Source: Erwinia aphidicola (GTDB lineage Bacteria; Pseudomonadota; Gammaproteobacteria; Enterobacterales; Enterobacteriaceae). Taken from it: a stretch of DNA of 64,000 bases. The notes beneath the pieces are model-generated. The model saw only the letters and a list, made by a program, of their open reading frames with translations, was not told the origin of the DNA and did not search any database. The translations under genes were made by a program, and so were the position numbers. The stretch spans positions 2,914,001-2,978,000 of the forward strand of contig NZ_JAMKCQ010000001.1 in the NCBI RefSeq assembly GCF_024169515.1, written 5' to 3'. Positions 38,389 through 48,827 of this stretch are shown in pieces (positions within the stretch are counted from its first letter, which is position 1; each line of letters starts with the position of its first letter).

Positions 38389-38542
38389 TTTCGCTAAACA
38401 CGGTTGCAATTGTCCGGCGTTTTGCCTAGATTTGGTCGTTTTCGTGCGCGGCTTTCCCCCAGTGTTTGAATTTCACCCGGCTTTATCGTCGTGCGTGAAG
38501 CAAGCCGCGTGAGTCAGATTTGTATTTACCAGGCACAACACT

Positions 38543-39094
38543 ATGACCGCGACTGCGCAGCAGCTTGAATTCCTTAAAAACAGTATCAAAAGCATCCCGG
38601 ACTACCCAAAACCGGGCATTCTCTTTCGTGACGTCACCAGCCTGCTGGAAGATCCGAAAGCGTATGCGTTGAGCATTGAGCTGTTAGTTGAACGCTATCG
38701 TCACGCTGGCATCACCAAGGTGGTGGGCACTGAGGCGCGCGGTTTCCTGTTCGGCGCACCGGTTGCGCTTGGGCTGGGCGTGGGCTTCGTACCGGTGCGT
38801 AAACCCGGCAAGCTGCCGCGTAAAACTTTTGCCGAAAGCTACGAGCTGGAGTACGGCACCGACCAGTTAGAGCTGCATTGTGATGCTATCCAGCCGGGTG
38901 ACGTGGTGCTGGTGGTTGACGATCTGCTGGCGACCGGCGGCACGATTGAGGCCACCGTGAAGCTGATCCGCCGCGCGGGCGGCACCGTGAAAGATGCCGC
39001 TTTCATCATTAATCTGTTTGACCTCACCGGCGAATCACGCCTGAAGGCGCAGGGCATTGAAAGCTACAGTCTGGTGAACTTCCCCGGTCACTAA
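38543..39094 (+). CDS. apt: Adenine phosphoribosyltransferase Apt
   Basis: 183-residue purine salvage enzyme making AMP from adenine and PRPP. The PRPP-binding motif [17 protein letters not shown] (about residues 124-140) is complete, and the flexible catalytic loop and the [14 protein letters not shown] region are as in E. coli. A GC-rich palindrome follows (39101-39122) without a clear T tract. Confidence 0.97.
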   Translation: MTATAQQLEFLKNSIKSIPDYPKPGILFRDVTSLLEDPKAYALSIELLVERYRHAGITKVVGTEARGFLFGAPVALGLGVGFVPVRKPGKLPRKTFAESYELEYGTDQLELHCDAIQPGDVVLVVDDLLATGGTIEATVKLIRRAGGTVKDAAFIINLFDLTGESRLKAQGIESYSLVNFPGH

Positions 39095-39261
39095 GATTTT
39101 GCGGGGCGGCGGGTCCGCCCCGATCTCTCCTCATCTGCTTCTCTCCCTGTACACCAAATGCCTTCAACCGCTGTTCGGCACAAAAAGCAGCGATTCATCC
39201 CCCCTGATGCTTACACTTGTGCGGCAAAATGCAGCCGTCACCGTGATAAAGGAAGTTCGGG

Positions 39262-39864
39262 ATGAACAAAATCGCTACCGTTACTACTCTCCTCGCCGCA
39301 CTGGCGGGTGCCACAGCCGCAAACGCCGCTCAGACTAAGGCCCCTGTTGATTATCAGTACCAGACAAAAGATATCAGCGGGCTGCACACCTTCACGCTGG
39401 GATACGCCCAGAGCCACAATCAGCATTTCAACAATATCAAAGGTCTTAACCTTAAATATCGCTACGAAATCCCTCAGCTGCCGCTCAGCGCGATGGTGTC
39501 ACTTACCTGGATGAACGGGCGCGGTAGCCAGTTTGCACAGTTTGATGGCGCCTCAGAGAATAAATACCATCGCGTGCGCTACTATTCGCTGATGGTGGGG
39601 CCGGCTTATCGCATCAGCCATTGGGCCAGTCTCTACGCGCTGGCTGGCCCGGGCTGGGAAAGCAGCACCAATATCACCCACTATCGAGATGCTGATGGTG
39701 AACATTCCGGGCGCAAAAAAAGGGCCAGTTCGCGTTTTGCCTGGGGGGCGGGAATGCAGTTCAATCTGATTGATAACCTGGCGCTGGACGTCGGTTATCA
39801 GGGCGGTCACCTGCAGAAAACGTCCAGTCACGGCTTCAACGTTGGCGTGGGGTATCGTTTCTAA
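39262..39864 (+). CDS. Ail/OmpX-type outer membrane beta-barrel protein
   Basis: 200-residue protein with a signal peptide (MNKIATVTTLLAALAGATAANA) and alternating aromatic strands ending in the classic outer-membrane C-terminus GVGYRF. The segment FTLGYAQSHNQHFNNIKGLNLKYRYEI and the extracellular loops resemble Ail/Lom-family eight-stranded barrels, several of which mediate adhesion or serum resistance. It is inserted between apt and dnaX, where E. coli has no such gene. Its role in this organism is unknown. Confidence 0.9.
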   Translation: MNKIATVTTLLAALAGATAANAAQTKAPVDYQYQTKDISGLHTFTLGYAQSHNQHFNNIKGLNLKYRYEIPQLPLSAMVSLTWMNGRGSQFAQFDGASENKYHRVRYYSLMVGPAYRISHWASLYALAGPGWESSTNITHYRDADGEHSGRKKRASSRFAWGAGMQFNLIDNLALDVGYQGGHLQKTSSHGFNVGVGYRF

Positions 39865-39888
39865 CTACCTCCACAACCTTCATCTTTT

Positions 39889-39913
39889 ACAGCCACAGGA
39901 TCGTGGCTGTTTG
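39889..39913 (+). terminator. Terminator of the Ail-type gene
   Basis: ACAGCCAC/GTGGCTGT stem, six-base loop, short T-rich tail. Confidence 0.7.
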
Positions 39914-40044
39914 TCTGATATCTGCGCCCTTAGCCGCGATAAAGTGATTGAATAAGACGAGCAAGCCGGGAACTGTTATAGTTGCTCACTCTGGTTTATC
40001 ACGACCTTGTACACCCATTCATTCCAATCGATGATGAAGTCTTA

Positions 40045-41982
40045 ATGAGCTATCAGGTACTGGCCCGCAAGTGGCGTCCGCAAGCGTTTACTGATGTTGT
40101 CGGTCAGCAACATGTTCTGACCGCGCTGGCTAACGGTTTGTCCCTTGGCCGCATCCATCACGCCTATCTTTTCTCCGGCACCCGTGGCGTTGGTAAGACC
40201 ACCATTGCCCGCCTGCTGGCAAAGGGGCTGAACTGTGAAACCGGCATAACCGCTACCCCGTGCGGGCAGTGTGACAACTGCCGTGAAATCGAACAGGGGC
40301 GCTTTGTCGATCTGATTGAAATCGATGCCGCTTCCCGTACTAAAGTGGAAGACACGCGCGATCTGCTGGATAACGTCCAGTACGCTCCGGCGCGTGGTCG
40401 TTTTAAAGTCTATCTGATCGATGAAGTTCACATGCTCTCGCGCCACAGCTTTAACGCGCTGTTGAAAACGCTGGAAGAGCCGCCGGAGCACGTCAAATTT
40501 CTGCTAGCCACCACCGACCCGCAAAAGCTGCCGGTGACCATTCTGTCGCGCTGCCTGCAGTTCCACCTCAAGGCGCTCGATCAGGAACAGATCCGCGGCC
40601 AGCTTGAGCACGTGCTGAAGGCCGAACAGATTGCTGCGGAAACGCGTGCACTGCAGCTGCTGGCGCGTGCTGCAGACGGCAGTATGCGCGACGCGCTGAG
40701 CCTGACCGATCAAGCCATCGCCATGGGGCAGGGGCAGGTGACCACCGCCACGGTGAATGACATGCTCGGCACCCTTGACGACGAACAGCCGCTGGCGCTG
40801 ATTGAAGCGCTGGTTAATGCCGACGGTGAACAGGTGATGGCGCTGCTGACTCAGGCCGCATCGCGCGGCGTGGAGTGGGAAGCGCTGCTGGTGGAGATGC
40901 TTACCTTGCTGCACCGCGTGGCGATGATCCAACTGCTGCCTTCAGCGCTCGGTGATGACATGGCCGCGATTGAACAGCGGCTGCGTGAACTGGCGCGGGT
41001 GCTGCCACCGGCAGATGTGCAGCTCTATTATCAAACGCTGCTGATGGGGCGTAAAGAGCTGCCGCTGGCGCCGGATCGCCGCATGGGCGTCGAGATGACG
41101 CTGCTGCGTGCGCTGGCTTTTCATCCGAAAGCGGTGATTGCTGAACCGGTTGCACGCCCGACCATGACGCCACAGGCGACTGCTGCGGTGATGCCTGCAC
41201 CGGATGCCGCGCCGCCGTCCAGCCCGCCTGCAGCGCATACCGTGGAGTCCCCGCCACCGCAGGGATTACCGGATACCACCAGCCAGCTCCTACAGGCGCG
41301 CACGCAGCTGCTGCGCCATCAGGGGGCGAGTAAGCCAAAAAAGAGTGAGCCGGCGGCGCAGGGTGCGCGGCCGGCAAGCTCGGCACTGGAGCGCCTGGCC
41401 GCCGTTACCGAACGCGGGCAGCAGCGCCTGCAGCAGGCCGCAGCGCAACCCGCCGCGCCGGTAAAGGAAGAGGCCTACCGCTGGAAAGCGCTCAATCCGA
41501 CAGAAGTAAAAACGGAAAAGGTCGCCACGCCAAAAGCGCTGCGCACCGCACTTGAGCTGGAAAAACATCCGGAACTGGTGGCGAAGCTGGTTGCTGAGTC
41601 ATTACAGCGTGATGCCTGGGCTGCCGAGATCGCTGCGCTTACGATGCCAAAACTGGTGCAGCAGCTGGCGCTCAACGCCTGGAAAGAGCCGACCGAAAAC
41701 GGCATCTGCCTGCATCTGCGCTCCAGCCAGCGCCATCTGAATTCGCCCTCGGCGCAGAAAGCGCTGAGTGATGCCTTGAATGCTGCTTCCGCACACCCCA
41801 TTGAATTAACCGTGGTGGAAGATGATAATCCGGCGGTGCTGACCCCGCTGGAGTGGCGGCAAAAAATTTACGAAGAGAAACTGGCGCAGGCGCGTCAGTC
41901 GATTATCACGGATACTCATATCCAGACGCTGCAGCGATTTTTCGACGCTGACGTAGACGAAGAGAGTATCCGACCTGTTTAA
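40045..41982 (+). CDS. dnaX: DNA polymerase III tau/gamma subunits DnaX
   Basis: 645-residue tau subunit of the clamp loader; the start at 40045 (MSYQVLARKWRPQAF) matches E. coli. The AAA+ ATPase has Walker A GTRGVGKT (about residues 45-52), zinc-module cysteines (CETG...CGQCDNC) and Walker B LIDEVH. A Pro/Ala-rich linker follows (about 370-430), then the tau-specific C-terminus that binds DnaB and the polymerase core. A programmed -1 frameshift site at 41337 yields the shorter gamma form of about 434 residues. Confidence 0.98.
   Translation: MSYQVLARKWRPQAFTDVVGQQHVLTALANGLSLGRIHHAYLFSGTRGVGKTTIARLLAKGLNCETGITATPCGQCDNCREIEQGRFVDLIEIDAASRTKVEDTRDLLDNVQYAPARGRFKVYLIDEVHMLSRHSFNALLKTLEEPPEHVKFLLATTDPQKLPVTILSRCLQFHLKALDQEQIRGQLEHVLKAEQIAAETRALQLLARAADGSMRDALSLTDQAIAMGQGQVTTATVNDMLGTLDDEQPLALIEALVNADGEQVMALLTQAASRGVEWEALLVEMLTLLHRVAMIQLLPSALGDDMAAIEQRLRELARVLPPADVQLYYQTLLMGRKELPLAPDRRMGVEMTLLRALAFHPKAVIAEPVARPTMTPQATAAVMPAPDAAPPSSPPAAHTVESPPPQGLPDTTSQLLQARTQLLRHQGASKPKKSEPAAQGARPASSALERLAAVTERGQQRLQQAAAQPAAPVKEEAYRWKALNPTEVKTEKVATPKALRTALELEKHPELVAKLVAESLQRDAWAAEIAALTMPKLVQQLALNAWKEPTENGICLHLRSSQRHLNSPSAQKALSDALNAASAHPIELTVVEDDNPAVLTPLEWRQKIYEEKLAQARQSIITDTHIQTLQRFFDADVDEESIRPV
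41337..41375 (+). other. Programmed -1 frameshift site for gamma
   Basis: Slippery heptamer A-AAA-AAG (41337-41343) in the dnaX frame. In the -1 frame one Glu codon is followed by TGA at 41346-41348. A GC-rich stem GCCGG/CCGGC (41349-41353 and 41371-41375) lies just downstream and a purine-rich GGGGGCGAG (41322-41330) upstream, the same arrangement of stimulators as in E. coli. Confidence 0.9.
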
Positions 41983-42033
41983 CCCGCCGCATTATCACGT
42001 GATGATGTGGCCTGAGCTGAAGAGAGAGAACTT

Positions 42034-42363
42034 ATGTTTGGTAAAGCCGGATTGGGCAACCTGATGAAGCAGGCCCAGCAAATGCAGGACAAAATGGCGC
42101 AGGTGCAGGAAGAGATCGCTGCGATGGAAGTGACCGGTGAATCTGGCGCTGGCATGGTCAAGGTCACCATCAACGGTGCGCACAACTGCCGCCGCGTGGA
42201 AGTGGATCCAAGCCTGCTGGAAGATGACAAAGACATGCTGGAAGACCTGATTGCTGCGGCATTCAATGATGCCGCACGTCGCGTTGCTGAAACCCAGAAA
42301 GAGAAAATGGCGGCCGTTTCCAGCGGAATGTCTCTGCCACCTGGCTTCAAGATGCCATTCTGA
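42034..42363 (+). CDS. ybaB: Nucleoid-associated protein YbaB/EbfC
   Basis: 109-residue dimeric DNA-binding protein. Conserved [27 protein letters not shown] at the N-terminus and [21 protein letters not shown] in the core. The stop overlaps the recR start by one base (TGATG), so the two are coupled, as in many bacteria. Confidence 0.97.
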   Translation: MFGKAGLGNLMKQAQQMQDKMAQVQEEIAAMEVTGESGAGMVKVTINGAHNCRRVEVDPSLLEDDKDMLEDLIAAAFNDAARRVAETQKEKMAAVSSGMSLPPGFKMPF

Positions 42364-42968
42364 TGCAAACCAGCCCGCTCCTTGAAGCACTGATGGAGTC
42401 GCTGCGTTGCCTGCCGGGCGTCGGGCCGAAGTCGGCACAGCGCATGGCTTTCCAGCTGTTACAGCGCGACCGCAGTGGCGGTATGCGACTGGCGCAGGCC
42501 CTGACGCGGGCGATGTCGGAGATTGGTCACTGTGCCGACTGCCGGACATTCACCGAGCAGGAAACCTGCACCATCTGCGCCAATCCCCGGCGTCAGCAGA
42601 ACGGCCTGATCTGCGTGGTGGAGAGCCCGGCAGATATTCACGCCATTGAGCAGACCGGGCAGTTTGCCGGGCGCTACTTTGTGCTGATGGGCCATCTGTC
42701 GCCGCTGGATGGCATCGGACCGAATGATATCGGCCTCGATCGCCTTGAGCAGCGGCTGGAAAAAGAGTCAATTCAGGAAGTGATCCTCGCCACCAACCCG
42801 ACGGTTGAAGGCGAAGCTACCGCCAACTACATTGCCAGCCTGTGTGAACAGTATGGTGTGGACGCCAGCCGCATCGCGCACGGCGTGCCGGTGGGCGGCG
42901 AGCTGGAAATGGTCGACGGCACCACGCTGTCGCACTCTCTGGCCGGGCGCCTCAAGATTAAATTCTGA
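42363..42968 (+). CDS. recR: Recombination protein RecR
   Basis: 201-residue RecFOR component. Domain order: helix-hairpin-helix ([14 protein letters not shown]), C4 zinc finger ([16 protein letters not shown]), Toprim domain ([18 protein letters not shown]) and C-terminal Walker-B-like segment ([16 protein letters not shown]). Coupled to ybaB. A hairpin ACGGCACGA/TCGTGCCGT after the stop (42978-43000) could end the operon. Confidence 0.97.
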   Translation: MQTSPLLEALMESLRCLPGVGPKSAQRMAFQLLQRDRSGGMRLAQALTRAMSEIGHCADCRTFTEQETCTICANPRRQQNGLICVVESPADIHAIEQTGQFAGRYFVLMGHLSPLDGIGPNDIGLDRLEQRLEKESIQEVILATNPTVEGEATANYIASLCEQYGVDASRIAHGVPVGGELEMVDGTTLSHSLAGRLKIKF

Positions 42969-42999
42969 ACAATCAACGGCACGAGTTGATCGTGCCGTC

Positions 43000-43026
43000 T
43001 TGAAATCCCCAAATATCCCCCCACTT
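43000..43026 (+). promoter_or_regulatory. Sigma-32 heat-shock promoter of htpG
   Basis: CTTGAAA (43000-43006), 12 bases, then CCCCACTT (43019-43026), close to the RpoH consensus; 43 nt upstream of the htpG start. It abuts the recR hairpin. Confidence 0.75.
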
Positions 43027-43068
43027 ATATCCTCAACGTTCATCAACCTGTTCTTAGTTGAGGTAGCA

Positions 43069-44943
43069 ATGACCATGAAAGGACAAGAGACCCGTGGCTT
43101 CCAGTCAGAGGTAAAACAACTTCTGCACCTGATGATCCACTCCCTCTATTCAAATAAAGAAATCTTCCTGCGTGAGCTGATCTCAAACGCCTCTGACGCC
43201 GCCGACAAGCTGCGCTTCCGTGCGTTATCCACCCCGGACCTTTACCAGGGTGACGGCGAGCTGCGCGTACGGGTTTCGGTCGACAAGGAAAAACGCACCC
43301 TGACGTTGAGCGACAACGGTATCGGGATGCGTCGTGACGAAGTGATTGAAAACCTCGGTACCATTGCCAAGTCAGGCACCAAATCCTTCCTCGAATCACT
43401 GGGTTCAGACCAGGCGAAAGACAGCCAGCTGATCGGCCAGTTTGGTGTTGGTTTCTACTCGGCGTTTATCGTGGCCGATAAAGTGTCAGTCCGCACCCGC
43501 GCAGCCGGCGCTGCCGCCGATGAAGGCGTGTTCTGGGAATCTGCCGGTGAGGGCGAATACACGATCGCCGACATCACTAAAGAAGATCGCGGCACGGAAA
43601 TCACGCTGCATCTGCGCGAAGGCGAAGATGAGTTCCTTGATGCATGGCGCGTGCGCAGCATTATCAGCAAGTATTCCGACCATATTGCCCTGCCGGTAGA
43701 GATTGAAAGCCATAACGAAGAAGACAACACCACCAGCTGGGAAAAGATCAACAAAGCGCAGGCGCTGTGGACGCGTAATAAGTCTGATATCAGCGAAGAC
43801 GAATACAAAGAGTTCTACAAACACGTCGCGCATGACTATACCGACCCGCTGACGTGGAGCCACAACCGCGTTGAGGGCAAGCAGGAGTACACCAGCCTGC
43901 TCTACATCCCGGCGCAGGCGCCGTGGGATATGTGGAACCGCGATCACAAGCACGGCCTGAAACTGTACGTGCAGCGCGTGTTCATCATGGACGACGCCGA
44001 GCAGTTTATGCCGAACTATCTGCGCTTCGTCAAAGGGCTGATCGACTCTAACGACCTGCCGCTGAACGTCTCGCGTGAAATCCTGCAGGACAGCCGCATC
44101 ACGCAGACCCTGCGCGGCGCGTTGACCAAGCGCTCCCTGCAGATGCTGGAGAAAGTGGCGAAGGATGATGAAGAGAAATATCAGAAATTCTGGCAGCAGT
44201 TTGGTCTGGTGCTGAAAGAAGGCCCGGCAGAGGACAGCGGCAACGTGGCGACCATCGCCAAACTGCTGCGTTTTGCCAGCACCAGCAGCGAAGGTCCGGC
44301 GCAGACCGTGTCGCTGGAAGATTACGTCAGCCGCATGGTGGAAGGGCAGGAGAAGATTTACTACATCACTGCCGACAGCTACGCCGCGGCGAAAAGCAGC
44401 CCGCATCTGGAGCTGTTCCGTAAGAAAGGCATCGAAGTGCTGCTGCTCTCCGACCGCATCGACGAATGGATGATGAGCTATCTGACCGAATTCGACGGTA
44501 AGTCTTTCCAGTCGGTGAGCAAAGCGGATGACGCGCTGAGCAAACTGGCCGATGAAGAGACCGAAGAGCAGAAAGAAGCGGAGAAAGCGCTGGAGCCGTT
44601 CGTGGAGCGCGTGAAAACGCTGCTGGGTGAGCGCGTGAAAGAGGTGCGTCTGACGCATCGTCTGACCGACACCCCGGCGATTGTCACCACCGAAGCGGAC
44701 GAAATGAGCACCCAGATGGCGAAGCTGTTTGCTGCTGCTGGCCAGGACGTGCCGGAAGTGAAGTATCTGTTTGAGCTGAACCCGGATCACGCTCTGGTGA
44801 AACGCGCCGCCGATACGCAGGATGAAGCCCGCTTTGCCGAGTGGGTTGAGCTGCTGCTGGACCAGGCGCTATTCGCCGAGAAAGGCACGCTGGACGATCC
44901 TAACCAGTTTATCCGCCGCATGAACCAGCTGCTGCTGGGTTAA
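43069..44943 (+). CDS. htpG: Hsp90 chaperone HtpG
   Basis: 624-residue Hsp90. N-terminal GHKL ATPase with the ATP-site residues in [22 protein letters not shown] and [11 protein letters not shown]; middle domain with the catalytic Arg region; C-terminal dimerisation domain. The start is put at 43069 ([11 protein letters not shown]), where TTGAGG has good spacing; E. coli starts two codons later. The long open frame upstream overlaps recR and is not coding. Confidence 0.97.
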   Translation: MTMKGQETRGFQSEVKQLLHLMIHSLYSNKEIFLRELISNASDAADKLRFRALSTPDLYQGDGELRVRVSVDKEKRTLTLSDNGIGMRRDEVIENLGTIAKSGTKSFLESLGSDQAKDSQLIGQFGVGFYSAFIVADKVSVRTRAAGAAADEGVFWESAGEGEYTIADITKEDRGTEITLHLREGEDEFLDAWRVRSIISKYSDHIALPVEIESHNEEDNTTSWEKINKAQALWTRNKSDISEDEYKEFYKHVAHDYTDPLTWSHNRVEGKQEYTSLLYIPAQAPWDMWNRDHKHGLKLYVQRVFIMDDAEQFMPNYLRFVKGLIDSNDLPLNVSREILQDSRITQTLRGALTKRSLQMLEKVAKDDEEKYQKFWQQFGLVLKEGPAEDSGNVATIAKLLRFASTSSEGPAQTVSLEDYVSRMVEGQEKIYYITADSYAAAKSSPHLELFRKKGIEVLLLSDRIDEWMMSYLTEFDGKSFQSVSKADDALSKLADEETEEQKEAEKALEPFVERVKTLLGERVKEVRLTHRLTDTPAIVTTEADEMSTQMAKLFAAAGQDVPEVKYLFELNPDHALVKRAADTQDEARFAEWVELLLDQALFAEKGTLDDPNQFIRRMNQLLLG

Positions 44944-44996
44944 TCGCCTCTGTCCAACGGGCGAGGTATGCCTCACAGCTGGGCAGATCGCAGTAA

Positions 44997-45025
44997 GGGT
45001 CGGGCAAGTGCCTGACCCTTTTTTT
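44997..45025 (+). terminator. Terminator of htpG
   Basis: GGGTC-G-GGC/GCC-T-GACCC stem with seven T. A degenerate REP-like sequence (GGGCGAGGTATGCCTC, from 44959) lies just before it. Confidence 0.8.
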
Positions 45026-45033
45026 ATCCTGCT

Positions 45034-45480
45034 TTATTCCCCCAAACACCAGCGCGCCGGGTTGTTCAACATATACTCGCGCACATGATTTAATTCCCTC
45101 TCATCACGTATTACTCGCTCCCAATATCCGCGCTGCCACAGCTTAGCTCCCGCAAACATTTTGCCGATCTCTCTGCTCACTGCCGCTTTATAACTCCCAA
45201 TGATGGTGCTGAGCGGGTGCTGGTTGCCATCCGATATGATCAGAATGCAGTGCAGGTGATTGGGCATAATGATAAAGCTGTCGGGCAGGCATTTGGGAAA
45301 ATGTGCTGTCAGGCTTTGGCGTAATTCCCGTGCGATTATCCCCCTCTGATTCAGCCAGCTTTGATTGCGCGTACAGCGTCCGAAATAGTGTTTTTTGTTC
45401 AGGCAGCACAGGGTCAGATAATAATATCCCGGCTGACGGTAGTCGTAGTGTTTAAGGCGCAGAGACTTCCTTTGGTGCAT
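45034..45480 (-). CDS. REP-associated tyrosine transposase (RAYT)
   Basis: 148-residue single-strand DNA nuclease of the Y1/HUH class (IS200-like, TnpA-REP). The HUH motif is His75-Leu-His77 in MPNHLHCI, the catalytic Tyr is Tyr136 in VREYMLNNPARW, and the N-terminus (KHYDYRQPGYYYLTLCC) is typical of RAYTs. The start at 45480 is preceded by AGGAGG; the longer upstream frame runs into the REP repeats. RAYTs are single-copy domesticated enzymes that cut and join REP sequences; this gene is next to a REP array with the expected GTAG heads. All catalytic residues are intact. Confidence 0.93.
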   Translation of the reverse strand: MHQRKSLRLKHYDYRQPGYYYLTLCCLNKKHYFGRCTRNQSWLNQRGIIARELRQSLTAHFPKCLPDSFIIMPNHLHCILIISDGNQHPLSTIIGSYKAAVSREIGKMFAGAKLWQRGYWERVIRDERELNHVREYMLNNPARWCLGE

Positions 45481-45567
45481 GAGATCCTCCTTTTTGAGGA
45501 GCATATCAGCGCCTGGCATTACGCGGGGTTTTGGCGTGAAGATAGTCGGCACGGCTCGCAAAATGGC

Positions 45568-45654
45568 GGGCGAGGCATGCCTCACCCCTACGATAATCGC
45601 CGTGGGGGCGGGCATGCCTCGCCCCTACGATAATCGCCGTGGGGGGCGGGCATG
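45568..45654. repeat. REP array, left part (units 1, 2 and half of 3)
   Basis: Tandem units of 37-38 bp. Each has a roughly 20-base imperfect palindrome (type GGGCGAGGCATGCCTCACCC) followed by CTAC, that is a GTAG-headed hairpin on the minus strand, then a conserved spacer ending ATCGCCGTGG. Unit 1 hairpin 45568-45587, unit 2 45605-45624; unit 3 is cut at its centre by the insertion sequence at 45655. Confidence 0.88.
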
Positions 45655-46810
45655 TGTAGCGCCGGGCTGATGGGTTACAGATCGAACCGGGCTGATAGGT
45701 AACACTTTCAGCCCTCATATCGCCTGATACTGTGGCTGACTGCCTCATAGTAGCCCAGTATCTTTCTCCCAAACAGGATTGACGTACCCCCTTCATCTTC
45801 TTCCCTTATCTCTATCCGTTCTCCCCGCAGCGACTCACTGACGAACAACCGCCTTCCCTTCAGCCTTATGTCCCCTTTTTGCTGCACCCGGTACAGCTTC
45901 GCTCCCTCGTCATACGCCACCTCCGGCACCTCTCCCGTGTATTCACGCTCGGATTTCCTCCACAGGCTTGACGGCACCGCTCCGCCCACCGCCGAGTGCG
46001 GTCGCACCGTGTTGTACTCCTCCCTGAACGCGTTGAACCAGGCCTGCTGCTCCTCCAGCGTGCCGTAACGGTGGCCGTACGACATCGCCTCCTTCAGCGT
46101 CCGGTGCATCCGCTCGTGGCGCCCGTTCTCCGTCGGTTTTCCCGGCCTGATGCGCTCGGGCAGGATGCCCAGCTTTATCAGCCATACGCTCAGCGGCGTC
46201 AGTCCGCCCAGCCCCGTACCGGCGAACGGGTTGCCGTTGTCCGTGCGGATAACCTCCGGCAGCCCGTTTTCCCTGAACGCCTGCTCCAGGCATGCCCTGA
46301 CGAAGGCGCCCGTCTCGGCTGCGCCCGCCTCGCAGCACAGCAGCTGGCGGCTGTGCAGGTCGGTCAGCGTAAAGGCGTGGCACCAGCGGTCGCCCCCGCC
46401 GGACAGCAGGAACTTCCCTTTAAAATCTGCGCCCCAGGTCTGGTTAACGTCGCTGACGTCACGAAGAGGGACCTGCCGGACGGGCGATTTTCTACGCGTG
46501 GCGGCGGGCCTGACCAGGCCATGTTGGCGGAGGATGTTCCCGATAGTGCTGGCAGCGGGCACCGTCCAGGCAGCTGAGCGCCCGGGGATCGAAGCGCTGC
46601 AGCCACTTGTAGGCGGTTTTACGGCTGATGCCGAACTCACGGCAAAGGTGAGAAATAGAGTACTCGCCTGACTGGCAGGCGAGTATGAAACGGTGACGCT
46701 GCATGGTGTGGGTCTCAGTCCAGGGCATAGTGAGTCTCCTCTGCTATGCCGTTTATAACTGTTACCCATCAGCCCGGTCTAAAGTGTTACCTATCAGCCC
46801 GGTTCGTACA
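45655..46810. mobile_element. IS481-type insertion sequence with 4-bp target duplication
   Basis: 1156-bp element with ends TGTA...TACA, bounded by the direct repeat CATG (45651-45654 and 46811-46814). Each end carries two copies of an 18-base motif of type CCGGGCTGATAGGTAACA (left 45662-45679 and 45687-45704; right, inverted, 46760-46777 and 46785-46802), likely transposase binding sites. It holds a damaged transposase gene. Removing the element and one CATG restores the 38-bp period of the surrounding REP array exactly, proving the insertion point. Confidence 0.93.
45708..46728 (-). pseudogene. Broken IS481-family transposase
   Basis: The N-terminal helix-turn-helix is read in one frame from 46728 (MQRHRFILACQSGEYSISHLCREFGISRKTAYKWLQ after the initial MPWTETHT), and the catalytic rve domain in another frame down to 45708. 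DDE residues lie in WGADFKGKF, VIRTDNGNPF and GKPTENGRHERMHRTLKE. The frames join near 46550-46600 at RFDPRAL.../...STIGNILRQHGLVRP, and the usual linker region of about 50-60 residues between the two domains seems missing. An internal deletion with frameshift is the simplest reading, so the element is probably not autonomous. Confidence 0.82.
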
Positions 46811-46936
46811 CATGCCTCGCCCCTACGTTAATCGCCGTGGGGGGCGGGCAAGCCTCACCCCTACGTTAATCGCCGTGGGGGGCGGGCAAGCCTCACCCCT
46901 ACGTTAATCGCCGTAGGGGTCGGGCATGCCCGACCC
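46811..46936. repeat. REP array, right part (rest of unit 3, units 4-6)
   Basis: Continuation of the array: CTAC heads at 46823, 46861 and 46899 at exactly 38-bp spacing. A final unit lies in the opposite orientation, with GTAG at 46913-46916 and a perfect palindrome GGGTCGGGCA/TGCCCGACCC at 46917-46936. Mixed orientation is typical of BIME structures. Confidence 0.88.
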
Positions 46937-46980
46937 GCAGCATCGCAAACTCGCCGACCCGCAGCACGCCCGGCCCCTCA

Positions 46981-47856
46981 TTAACCCGCGATCGATGCTT
47001 CCTCTAACAGCCAGCGGCGGAACAGGTCGATCTCGGTTTCCTCTTTACGCGACGCTTTCACCATCATCCAGGTGGCGCGGTCCACTTCGGCAAAGCCCAG
47101 CGGTGCAATCAGCGATCCGTCCCGGATCTCTTTTTTCACCAGGATCTGCGGCGTCATAATAATCCCCAGTCCATTACGCGCCGCCTGAATCGCCAGCGTC
47201 AGATTATCAAAATGCCTGCCTGCCCAGAAATCGCCGCGCGCGCCGGTTTTCTTCGCCCATTCGGCCCAGGCGTGCAGTTTAGTATCGGCATGCAGCAGCG
47301 GCAGAGTAGAGAAATCGGTCTCGTAGTTGAAGCGGTTAGCGAACAGCGGCGAACAGACCGGGCCAATATAGTCGACGGTAATCAGCGTAGCGGCAATGTC
47401 CTCCTGCAGCGACTCCTCGTGGCTGACGATCAAAATATCCGTGTACTCACTACGCACCCGTTCAATATCCACGTGGGTTTGAAAGGTGAGGGCAATTTCG
47501 GCGTGGCGTTCGGTGAAGCGGCTGATACGTGGAATCAACCATTGCGCCAGGAAGCTCGGCGCGCAGGAGATCGTCAGGCTGTGCAAATTTCTGGCCCTGA
47601 TTTTCTCACAGGTTACTTCAATTTCACGAAAGGTTTGCATGCAGCAAACCTTAAGGCGCTCGCCGTCGGATGTTAGCTGAACCCGACCATTTGCCCGCAG
47701 AAACAGCGGCTTGCCCAACCACTCCTCAAGCTGCTTGATTTGATGGCTGACTGCGCTATGCGTCACGTTCAGTGATTGTGCAGCCAGGCTAAAGCTTTGG
47801 TGCAGGGCTGCCTGATGAAAATAGCGTAAAGCGCGCAGAGAAGGGAGGCCGGACAT
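46981..47856 (-). CDS. ycfR: LysR-family regulator of the 6-thioguanine operon
   Basis: 291-residue LysR-type regulator of the GcvA/AmpR kind: helix-turn-helix in the first 60 residues (SFSLAAQSLNVTHSAVSHQIKQLEEWLGKPLF) and a substrate-binding domain. It is divergent from the biosynthetic operon across 208 bp, the standard layout for a LysR regulator and its target. The symbol follows the Erwinia amylovora ycf cluster as I remember it; the family is certain, the pathway role is inferred from position. Its stop lies 45 bases from the REP array. Confidence 0.85.
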   Translation of the reverse strand: MSGLPSLRALRYFHQAALHQSFSLAAQSLNVTHSAVSHQIKQLEEWLGKPLFLRANGRVQLTSDGERLKVCCMQTFREIEVTCEKIRARNLHSLTISCAPSFLAQWLIPRISRFTERHAEIALTFQTHVDIERVRSEYTDILIVSHEESLQEDIAATLITVDYIGPVCSPLFANRFNYETDFSTLPLLHADTKLHAWAEWAKKTGARGDFWAGRHFDNLTLAIQAARNGLGIIMTPQILVKKEIRDGSLIAPLGFAEVDRATWMMVKASRKEETEIDLFRRWLLEEASIAG

Positions 47857-48769
<913 letters not shown>

Positions 48770-48827
48770 AACTGAATAAGCAACGGTGACGCGCCCTGCG
48801 GGCTGCGTCGCCCGTTCGGAGCCTGAG

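Noticed and set aside
45481..45615. N-terminal extension of the RAYT protein
   Set aside because: The extra residues are encoded by REP repeats; AGGAGG marks the start at 45480.
45568..46936. 38-bp repeats considered as a CRISPR array
   Set aside because: The repeats are contiguous, with no unique spacers, each unit is a GTAG-headed palindrome, and no cas genes are present.
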